A DNA stretch of 64,000 nt from Iris pallida (taxonomy: Eukaryota > Streptophyta > Magnoliopsida > Asparagales > Iridaceae). The notes beneath the pieces are model-generated. The model was not told where the DNA came from. It ran no database searches and was given only the letters and a program-made list of their open reading frames with translations. A program made the translations under genes and the position numbers. The stretch covers positions 1-64,000 of the forward strand of contig JANAVB010016213.1 in assembly GCA_029216955.1 (NCBI GenBank), given 5' to 3'. This document shows positions 21,220 to 30,810 of the stretch, piece by piece (position 1 is the stretch's first letter; each line of letters begins with the position of its first letter).

Positions 21220-24200
21220 TTGGCAAACAAGCTGGCGACTCTGCTGGGGACCTCTTTCTCCTCCAACGAGAAAGCTGTGTCGCAATCCGACGACGTGAAG
21301 GTGGGCTCCTCCCACAAGACGCTGGTCGTACGCCTCAATCAACAGGCGTATGAGGAGTTCATATCTGAAGGCAGTGCAAGTCCTTCGAAGCGGCTGCCAA
21401 AGCCAAAGAAGACCCGCCGAGTATGGGTGCGCAAGGTCGACACCTCGGGCACCACTACCGAAGGGGATGCGCCAATCCAGCCTTCCCTTCCTGCTGACAT
21501 CCTCAGCAACCAAGATGCGCCCGTTGGTACAGCACAGCTCTTGGGGAAACGTATGGCTAACCACGTTCCCCAGCCATCTTCCTCTCAGGCGAGGAAGATA
21601 TGTCGACGGAGCAGGGGCGCAGCCAATGCCCCGCGCATCACCTCTGATGCGCCATAGAAGATCTCTGTCTTTGACAGACTCACTCACTGTAGTGGCAAAG
21701 AGAATTTGGATTCTGAGTACTACGTGCCGCAGCGGCCTGGTACAAAGAAGTCCAAGGCAGCACGGGCCATGCGTCCCAAACGTGCTATGCCAGCAACAAG
21801 CCAGAAGCATGCGCTCACAATCATACGCGCTACTGATGGTAAGTTGTACAAGGTCGACTCGAGTGCTGCGGCGCAGAGAACGAGCCAACCTTCAAAGTCC
21901 TTGTCTCACTTGGACGCATCTACTGCATGCACAACCAAGTCGAGCAAGGCAAATCCAGCGGTCTTGAACTTCCGCACCTCCTCCAGTTGTGCGTTTGAGG
22001 TCCGTTCAAGTCACTCCAAATGCTGTGGTTCCTCCACTACTGATCGGGATGCCTATTTGGTATTAGATTAGGGGGCGCAGCACTCACTTGACCACCCCGG
22101 CGCTTGGCCTTGCCATGCGCCTGAAGGGGGTGCGATAGTGGCACTCTCCTCCAACGATCCGCGTAACGTGATTACTCACAAGCGCCGATCAGGAGAGTTG
22201 ACTGAAAAGCACGATTCGCCTCTCACGGGGCATACTTGTGCTGTGGTCACCATCAACTGCTGTTGCAAAGTGGCAGTCCCACCAAGGCAGTCGGTGTTCC
22301 AACTGCTGCAATCATCAACACCTCTCCGACGTTGCCTCGGAAAGAAGGTGTCAACAGAAGAGGAACCAACGGTTGCTTCATGCAACGTGATCTTCAACTC
22401 CTCGTCAGTCCGAAAGACGACTGACGGTCTCTCTTCCTCGTCCAAGAGCCAGCCGAGGAAAACCAAAAGAGCTATCTCATCCTCCGGAGTGTTCGAAGGC
22501 ACTCGAGCGAGAAAGAAGTTCTTGGAGGAAGGTGGGGGTAGTCAGACCCTTATCGAGCCTCCTTCCGAAGACGAGTGTGTCCAAAGCACACTTGGGGCAG
22601 ATCCTCGAGGCGAAGTCAGCCTCCCAGAAGCCCCTGAAGACGAGGATATCCCCCAGAACATAGCTGGGGGTAGTCTAGCATCTGTGAACCCGAGTTCCGG
22701 AGACGAAGAGGACCTTCAAGACGGAGCTGAGGGTAATCAGGCCCTCGCAGATGCACCTGTGGTGAATGTTCTCCCGAACATAGCCGAGGGTAGCCCAGAC
22801 GAAGCTCCAGGAGAGGCAACTCCCCTACAAGGGAGTGAGGCCAAGAGTGAGGCCTCAACTCATTCATCCACTCCCGGCCGCGTCATGACAGTGAACGAGA
22901 CTGAGGCTGACGTCGAGTCTGATGCGCCGCCAACAGACCTCGTCTAGCGCATAGATAACCTGGAGGAAGGACTCAAAACCCTCTCTGCCTCCATGCAAAC
23001 ACTGACTCAGGCAGTATTTGAGATACGGTCAGCTTTGACCAGGACACCTTCTACCTGTCCCGATCCAGGGGCCAATGGAGAGTCGAGTGTACCCCTTCAA
23101 CGGGTATCCTCGGACGCATGTCCCCAAGAAGCACCTCGGACGTCAGAGCCCTCAAATGTTCAACATCCGGTGGTACCACCTTCCCTGACTTCCAAGTCCA
23201 CGAAAGACGTGGTCGAGATGATCAGGGACCTGCACGAGCGCTTTGACTCCAAGACGAGACAAGTGGAGCGCCAGAAAATGGGCATCCCCCATCCTTATCC
23301 CCTCGGGTGGAACAAGGTGGTTTATCCTCCAAAGTATAAACCACAAACACTGATGCCGTACGACGGGAAGGACTCTCCTCGTCGCTACCTAACTTATTTC
23401 CAGTCTCAGACGGGACATCTTCCGAAGGAGGACGCGCTTCTTACCAGCATATTTGTTGGGGCACTAAAAGGAGTGGCGTACGACTGGTACTGCAGCCTCC
23501 CCAACAATTCAATATCTTCCTTCGACGACCTGACGTGCCTCTTTCTCGACCGTTTCTACGACGGCGGGAAGGACATGACATTGGCGTCCCTTATAGAGAT
23601 ACACCAAAAGGAGAAGGAAACAGTTTGAGTGTTCATCGAATGCTTCCAACAGGCCTGCTTCAGACTGCCCCCGGGCATGCCAGAATATGCGCTTCTCTCC
23701 TCCTGTAGCATGAATATACTGCCAGCAGTCAAGCTGTGGCTCAACTCTACTCATCCTCCCGACTGGAGCTCCTTGATCATTGAAGCAGAAGCCGCGGAGG
23801 AGAAGGCAGCCAACGCTCGTCTTCTGGGAGTTAGTTTCCCTGCCTTCGAGGACAAGGGAAAACGGCCTGCAACCAATAACCCCGTACGAGAGGCAAAGGG
23901 AAAGCAGGCATTGACTGTCAAAGCCTCAAAAGGTGCATCAGCACCTACTCAGAAGCCTCCACTTGCACCAAGGCCGAAGGTGGTTTACTCGTTCAACGAC
24001 GAAGACACCCTGCAGCTCTTTGAGATACTGAAGCAGGGCGACAAGATCAAGCTTCCGAACCCTAAGCGTCCTGATGAGGTTGGGAAAGTGGACAACCCGA
24101 GGTACTGTCACTACCATCGGTTTGTCGGACACCCAACCAAGGACTGCTATGTCCTCAAGAATTACATCCAGCGCATGATCAATGCGGATGTAATCTCCGT

Positions 24201-24786
24201 CGACTACGAAGAGAAGACGGTGTCAGCCAACGTGGTGTCACTCCTGTTTGGCACCCTGCCGTCGACTACAACACAGGATGGCGTCGTCCCCATCCCTAAG
24301 GCGACAATGGAGGAGGTTAACTTACCACCAACCCGTGACAACGTGAGTGGACTCATCCCACTCACCACATCTCGAGGAGAGATCCTGTGGGTTCACCCCG
24401 ATCTCGTCTCCGAGGTGACTCAACCGGAGGTACACCCTACCTCCAAATCCAAAGGCAGGAAGATCAAGTCTTGCCGCATGGTCTCTTCTTCAGCGGAAGA
24501 GGCACTTCCTGTGCAGATGCGTTCATAACAGAACGTCCAACCCGACGAAGCTGCCGTCGAGGTGGTGCCTCCGGGCACCGTCCCTGCTGTCCAGGACGAG
24601 GGCCCGTCTAAGCCCTCAGCAGCCAATAAACAGAAGCAGATAGAGGCCCGCTTCGATAGGCCTCTACGAAAAGAGAATGCTTCGGGGCTAGCCAAGCCCC
24701 ACAACTTTGACATACTGGTGCAACTCGCCAGTACTCCTGCCCGCCTATCTCTGTTCGAGCTACTCCGTCTTTCCAAAGACTCCTGA
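21220..24786 (+). pseudogene. gag: T1 gag polyprotein region, multiple point stops
   Basis: One frame starting in the last codons of the LTR (21220, TTG in this copy; ATG at 33291 in the 3' LTR) and reading through the PBS. It has an N-terminal domain shared with T2 (LATLLGTSFSS, then DSEYYVP and DGKLYKVD), an acidic linker (about 22500-22920), the capsid core (PPKYKPQTLMPYDGK, then AYDWYCSLP, 23310-23760) and a CxYH..GHPTKDC zinc-like motif near 24105-24150. In-phase stops at 21655, 22069, 22945, 23626, 24526 and 24784 (first base) are single-codon events; the frame is otherwise preserved. Confidence 0.88.
21233..21250 (+). other. T1 primer binding site
   Basis: TGGCGACTCTGCTGGGGA, three bases after the LTR. 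It differs from the T2 site (56380-56397) by one base. The form resembles the tRNA-Arg-type sites reported for some Tat/Ogre elements; the tRNA assignment is from memory and unverified. Confidence 0.75.
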
Positions 24787-24861
24787 GAAGCTCTCTGCGA
24801 AGCTCTGAAGGATGCTGAATCCTTTCTCAGTCAAGTCAAGCAGCCGGAAGATCTCCCGACT

Positions 24862-26385
24862 GTGTGCGAGCACTGTCACTGTGCGGAGGAGGTTATCCCC
24901 AATATAACCTTCACCCAACAGGACATATTGCTCAAACACAATCGACACAACAGGCCGCTGTATTATACAGGGTACATCGGTTCAGTCAAGGTGAAGCGAA
25001 TTCAGATCGATCCGGGGTCTTCCCTCAGCATCATCCCGAAGATGCTGCTCTCAACACTGGGGATCCCAATGTACCGACTGGCGCCCTCCAACACAACAAT
25101 CAGTGGTTTCAACGCCAGCAAAAGCGAACCGCTGGGCAAAATACGACTAAAGTGCCACATCGGTAACCTCAGAACCGAGGTCACTTGTTACGTCGTGGAC
25201 GCTGAAGTCAACTACAACATTCTGTTGGTTCGTCCATGGCTGCACGAGTACATGGTGGTGCCATCCACGCTCCACCAATGTATGAAGTATGTGTCCACCA
25301 ACAACGTCATCCGTACGGAGTTCGCGGACATCGACCCCTTCAAGGGGATTGAAGCCTACTTCACTGATGCCGACTTATACAAGTCACCTGACGAGGAGGA
25401 GGCCAATGACGCTGATGACGAAGTAGAAACGGCAGCAGAGCCGGACATGGAGCCTGAGGTCACTCCCGATGCTCCTTTGAAGATCCGACTCAAAGGCAAA
25501 CCGCCTCAGAAGTTGCCCTCCATGAGCATTAAGCTATCCGGGAAAGCACCAGCTGCTCCTGAAGCTCCCCCGAAGATACGGCTCAAGGAAAAGTTGCCTC
25601 AAACATCGGCTCCCCTTGTGGCAAAACTACAGGGGAAGGCGCCAATCATCGGAGGCACAACAGAGGCACCTTTGAAGCTGCGTCTTAAGGGCAAGCCGCT
25701 GCCATCCCAGCTGCCAGAGAAGGCCCATATAGTCCTCTCGGACTACCAGATCAACGCTGTGGTGGACCCTCCCGATCCTACTCCAGTGCTTACAGATGAG
25801 GAGCTGGGGGAATATATCTCGGCCGATGTAGATGCCCCATCTCTCGACAATATAATCCCACGGGATAAAATCTCGTATTTCATCAATAATAGAGTGTCTT
25901 TTAATTATTCTAGTCTTCCATATTGGAATGCCATGTATACATTAGATAATGCTCTACGGTCGTTGTAAACACAAATAACGACCGTCCATCATGTAAATCG
26001 AGTAGTCCCATCCCAAGGGGTCTGTTACATAGTCCCACCACGGAGTCGAGACGAAGAATCCATCATCTTCGGCAAGGTCGAGCGCCATCAAGACCTTCCG
26101 CCACTCGAGCCAAAACCAGATGCCGGCAGAATGCAACTCTATCGGTACACGGACAAGGCAAAGTACCTCATCCAAAAGATGGGTTACGACCTAAAAAGCG
26201 ACAAAGGCCTGAACTACGGCAACGGTCGACGTCTCCCTCTCCGGCTTCCAACACCTAAAGGAAAGCCGCAGGACTATTACAACAAAACTCGACGGGGGGT
26301 AGGCTATGTCACGCCGCCGTCAACTCCAGAGAGTTCAGACGCAGAGAAAGTTTAACCTTCTCACTCATCTGAAGCGTCAATGTAG
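24862..26385 (+). pseudogene. pol: T1 protease and PR-RT linker
   Basis: The retropepsin domain has the Tat-type active site IQIDPGSSLSIIP (GAT at 25009) and the later VNYNILLVRPWLH block. After about 25440 comes a basic/proline linker with five spaced motifs of the KIRLKGK(P/L)PQ kind (25470-25710), then NIIPRDK. A stop at 25966-25968 and others at 26353 and 26383 interrupt the same frame. The segment 26131-26355 has YLIQKMGYDLKSDKGLNYG, conserved in T2, loosely like a degenerate G-patch. Confidence 0.85.
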
Positions 26386-26421
26386 GATTTTGATACCAGT
26401 ATCGGATCTGTCTTCAAGAGA

Positions 26422-27834
26422 GTGCTGTCAGCCAACATAACATCTGTACGATCTCAAGAAGAAGAAGGCAAAGACCAAGCACCGGAATTCTTCGAAGAAG
26501 AACCCTGGGCTCAACGCCTGGGACAACAATGGGAGTCTCATTTTGAATTACGTGAACCTTCCACCGAAGGCGAAGTCGAACAGATCGACCTTGGGGATGG
26601 ATCTTCTTCCAAACCCATCTTCGTCAGCAAAAGCCTAAAAGGAGAAGACCGAGAATCTTTAATCCAGCTGGCTAGAGAATATATCGACGTCTTCGCCTAG
26701 AGCTATGAAGATATGCCGGGACTTGATCCCTAGATTGTGATGCATAGGTTGAACATCTTGCCTGATGCCAAGCCTATCAAGCAACAACAGCGGCGCTTCC
26801 GTCTGGACATCATGAACGCTATCGATCAGAAGGTAGACAAACTCTTGACTAGCGGCTTCATCCGTGAAGAGCAACACCCAGATTGGGTAGCCAACGTCGT
26901 CCCCGTCACCAAGAAGAATAGGAAGATACGAGTCTGTATCGACTTCAGAGACCTCAACTCTGCTTGCCTGAAGGACGAATTCTTGCTTCCAATCACCAAC
27001 GTGATGATCGACAACACATGTGGCTTCGAGCGCATGTCTTTCATGGACGGGTATTTGGGCTACAACCAGATCAAGATGTTCCCCGATGACGCAAAACATA
27101 CGTCATTCAGGACTCCAAAGGGCATTTTCTGTTACACTGTGATGCCCTTCGGCTTGAAGAACACTGGTGCGACATATAAACGTGCTATGAGCACCATTTT
27201 CTGTCAACGCCTTCGCAAGACAGTCGAATGCTATGTTGACGACATCGCAGTCAAGAGCCGTCTCAAAGGAGATCACTTGCAAGACCTCAAGACAGTCTTC
27301 GACCACATGCGGGCGCATCAACTCAAGATGAACCCCGTTAAATCCTTCTCTGGGGTTTCGAGCAGAAAGTTCTTGGGCTTCATCATCACGGCGAAAGGCA
27401 TTCATGTCGATCCCGAGAAGACCAAAGCAATTCTTGATATGGACCCTCCGAAGAATTTTCGAGAACTTCGAGGCCTACAGGGACGTCTGGCATACATCCG
27501 GAGGTTCATAGCAAACCTTTCCGGCAAATGTCAACCCTTCACCCAGCTTATGAAGAAGGGAGTCTCTTACGTCTGGACAGAGGAATGCCAAAAGGCTTTC
27601 GACGACATCAAAGCCTACCTGACGAGCCCTCAAGTCCTGGTGGCACCCGTCGCCGGCAAACCATTCCTACTCTACGTCCGTGCCATGGATTATTCCCTCG
27701 GCGCCCTGTTGGCTCAGAACAACGATACAGGCTATGAGCAAGCAATCTACTACCTCAGCCGAACTCTGATTGGGGCCAAACACCGGTACAACCCCGTTGA
27801 AAAGGAGTGCTTGGCTCTGGTATTTGCCATCTAA
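26422..27834 (+). pseudogene. pol: T1 reverse transcriptase and first (degenerate) RNase H
   Basis: After a lead-in (PIFVSKSLKGEDRESLIQLA), RT runs from about 26737: GFIREEQHPDWVANVVPV, RVCIDFRDLNSACLKDEF, MSFMDGYLGYNQIKM, FCYTVMPFGLKNTGATYKRAM and the catalytic ECYVDDIAVKS at about 27229-27261. The connection domain and a first RNase H follow (KPFLLYVRAMDYSLGALLAQ), in which the usual first catalytic Asp is replaced, as is common in Tat where a second RNase H takes over. Stops at 26698 (TAG where Trp is expected), 26731 and 27832 (TAA where Gln is expected) are in phase. Confidence 0.92.
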
Positions 27835-28890
27835 AAGACTCATCATTATGTCTCGGGCCAGACAATTCACGTCATTTTCCGAGTCAATCCGCTCAGGGTC
27901 CTCATGACGAAGCCAGGATCACTGAACTCCCGGCTAGCCACATGGGCGATCTTGCTAACGCCATACAACATGGTGTTCCTTCCACAGAAGGCTGTTAAGG
28001 GTCAAGCTCTGGCCGACTTCTTAGCTGCACACCCCATCCCAGAGTCCTCAAGACTCTATGAAGACATCCCGGATGAGGTCCAAGAATCAAATATCATCAA
28101 AGAAAGCTCCGTCTGGCGGATGTTTTTCGATGGCGCTTCAAGAACAGGCCCCAAAGGCCAAATCGTCGTAGGAGTGGGGGTGGTATTAGTCTTTCCCGAT
28201 CAGCTGATCATCCAGCGTGCTTACTCCCTTTCGAATCCGTGCTCCAACAACGTTGCCGAGTACAATGTGCTCATTATGGGGCTCCAGCTAGCACAACAGC
28301 TAGGGGTGAATCATCTGGAAGCTTACGGCGACTCGAAGCTCGTCGTAAATCAGATCAGAGGGCAATACGAGGTTCGCCATGAAGATTTGATCCCCTACCA
28401 TGAAGTTGCATTGAACATCATTTCAACCTTCACTGGGTTCTTCATCGAACACGTACCTCGTCTACAAAATCTAGAGGCCGATGCTCTGGCTGGCCTCGCA
28501 GCCTCTTTGGCGGTACCCCTCGGAACTCAATACTACGTCACGGTGGTGGGTCGAGACTTGGTCTGCCCTAAAAATAACCTGCGCTCACAAGTGGCTCACG
28601 CCATGTCAACGGGTACCGGTGTTAACGTCCGAGATTGGAGATTTCCGTTCATCGACTTCGCTGTCTACGGAATTCTCCCAGAGGACCCGAAAGAAGCCGT
28701 CTCGGTCAGGAGACACTCTCTTCGATTCTACTACGATACGGCTACTAAAATGCTGTACCGACGCTCCTATGATGGACTTCTCCTTCGATGTTTGTCTAAC
28801 GAAGAAGCAGCCGAAGCCCTTCGAGAAGCTCATGATGGAACCTGCGGGGCCCATCAGCCCGGTCCTAAGTTGCAGGATCGACTGTGACGC
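27835..28890 (+). pseudogene. pol: T1 archaeal-type RNase H and integrase zinc finger
   Basis: The second RNase H has an intact DEDD set: MFFDGASRTGP (D), NNVAEYNVLIMGL (E), EAYGDSKLVVNQI (D) and LEADALAGLA (D). Upstream is the linker VPQKAVKGQALADFLAAHP typical of Tat. Downstream, the integrase N-terminal zinc motif begins with AHDGTCGAHQPGPKLQDRL. A TGA at 28885-28887, where CGA (Arg) is expected, stops the frame, which resumes at once in the same phase. Confidence 0.93.
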
Positions 28891-29890
28891 ATGGACTATT
28901 ACTGGCCAACCATGGCCGCTGACGCTGTTGAATATGCTAAGAAGTGCCATGCGTGCCAGCTTCATGCAGACTTCATTCATACACCGTCCGAACGACTACA
29001 TCCTACAGTCGCCTCCTGGCCCTTCGAAGCTTGGGGAATGGACATTGTGGGACCAATCATCCCTCCTTCATCGAGAGGACACCGCTTCATCCTAGCAATC
29101 ACCGACAACTTCTCCAAATGGACAGAAGCAGTTCCTCTAGCAGAAGTGAAAAGCTCCAGGGTGATCAGCTTCATCAAGCACCATGTCATCTACCGTTTCG
29201 GGGTACCCCGGAGGATCATCCACGATAATGGTCCTCAGTTCATCAGCCATGTCTTCAGCCGATTCTGTGACAAGAATCGTATTCAAAACGTGGCATCAAC
29301 CACCTATAATCCGGCAGCAAACAGATTAGCAGAGGCGTTCAATAAAACTATTGTCAGGCTACTCAAAAGGTCGTGTCATCTAACAAATGCGACTGGGATG
29401 AAAAGCTTGGCGAATGCTTTGGGCCTACCGCACAACGGTACGGACCTCGACAGGCAACACACCATTCTCCTTGGTCTACGGGAGCGAAGCGGTACTGCCT
29501 CTCGAGATTCAGATACCCTCACTCCGCGTAGCAATCACAAACCAACTCACAGAAGAAGACAATCAACGTCGTCGTCTGCGGGAACTGGAGGCACTTGACG
29601 AAAAGCGTCTTCTAGCTCAACAACGCATCGAACTCTACCAAGCCCGTATATCGCAGGCTTTCAACAAGAAGGTCAAGCAGAGGACTTTCCAAGTTGGCAA
29701 CCTGGTTCTGGCAGTCAGGAGGCCGATGGTGTTGACTCACAAGACACCAAAAAAGTTTGAGCCCAAGTGGGAAGGACATTTTATCATATAGACGGTATAC
29801 TCAAACGGTGCTTACCGCCTCGCCAAACCCAATGGGGACTTGTTCATGATGCCCATCAACGGCAAGTTCCTAAAGAAGTACTACTCTTGA
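28891..29890 (+). pseudogene. pol: T1 integrase core and C-terminus
   Basis: Continues with MDYYWPTMAADAVEYAKKC and CHAC (zinc), then the core: WGMDIVGPI (D), FGVPRRIIHDNGPQF (D) and NPAANRLAEAFNKT (E). A one-base frameshift near 29380-29400 moves the C-terminal part to another frame (29414-29791: YRTTVRTSTGNTPFSLVYG, QVGNLVLAVRRPM, KFEPKWEGHFI). After a TAG at 29789 the reading continues to a stop at 29888-29890 (NGKFLKKYY), matching the end of T2 pol. No chromodomain, as usual for Tat. Confidence 0.92.
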
Positions 29891-29929
29891 CATCTTTTCA
29901 GACATGTACTTCCACTCCACAAAATTATA

Positions 29930-30720
29930 CGCTTTCGGAACCCAGCTGTTCCGTGGCATCCTCCAGTAGAAGAACAACCACATCCACATCACCTCTGAGT
30001 TGTTCCCCTACGCCCTACAAAGCGGAATCTTACACCCCGTAAGACTACGCTATCCTTCATGTTTACCACGTCCACATTACCTCTGAGTAACCATCCCGTA
30101 CAGACAGCCCCCGCGTTGCCGTACATCGATCGCAGAACTTCCACGTCCACATTACCTCTGAGTAGTTCCGTACATCTCCCAGAGTCATTCCTACCACGTC
30201 CATAAACACCTCTGAGTAGGAAGATTCCATCATTTGAACCCCATATTTGCCACGTCCACATTACCTCTGAGCAAATACATTGGGTCCTTCAAACTTATTA
30301 TCTGTATCTAAAACTAAGGTACGCAAAAGATAATAGGTCTACACAAATCATCAAAGTTCATGACAAGCAAAAATGAACATATCACAGAAAATGGTGTACT
30401 TCTTTATTTCTAGAAAAGGAGAGTAAAGGATTACACTATCCCCAGCAGAACTTCCATGTCCATACTACCTCTGAGTAGTTCTGCGTATCTCCCTCCAGAG
30501 TCATTCTGACCACGTTCATATCACCTCTGAGTAGGAAAGCTCTACCATCAATCCCATATTTACCACGTCCATATTACCTCTGAGTAAATATGTTGGTTCT
30601 CTTTCTCTCTCAACTTATTATCTGTACCTTAAACCAAGGTGCACCATGGATGATAAGTCCACATAAATTCCTCAGTGGAAGTACCCAAACCTATCACGTC
30701 CATACTACCTCTGATAGGAT
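29930..30720 (+). repeat. T1 downstream tandem repeats (CCTCTGAGTA core)
   Basis: About nine spaced copies of a unit with core CCACATTACCTCTGAGTA, beginning near 29978, 30067, 30139, 30193, 30250, 30456, 30511, 30565 and 30695, at 50-100-base spacing with one larger gap. The spacers are also partly repeated (AACTTATTATCTGTA at 30293 and 30623). The same unit occurs inverted downstream of T2 pol. No ORF. Confidence 0.85.
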
Positions 30721-30799
30721 TGTCACACCTAAATAGCTCTACCATTCATGCTTCTTATTCAAAGTATTTCAAAACTTGTCCAAAAGTTTTAAAAACTTT

Positions 30800-30810
30800 G
30801 AAGGGGGTCT
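30800..30810 (+). other. T1 polypurine tract
   Basis: GAAGGGGGTCT directly before the 3' LTR; T2 has GAAGGAGGTCT in the same position. Confidence 0.85.

Larger units (their letters stand above)
18770..21229 (+). repeat. T1 5' LTR
   Basis: 2460 bp, TGTAGAAGC...GGCAAACA. Its U3 contains a copy of the element's gag N-terminal region (19000-19870), ten exact ATGCGCC heptamers, a roughly 78-bp tandem repeat (20370-20555) and a TATA box (20877-20884). The 3' LTR has a 30-bp extra unit near 32105-32150 that explains the length difference. Minus-strand or short frames in it are shadows. Confidence 0.96.

Noticed and set aside
21217..21888. 223-residue minus-strand ORF over T1 gag
   Set aside because: Reverse shadow of gag; no domain, and the opposite strand has the conserved gag N-terminus.
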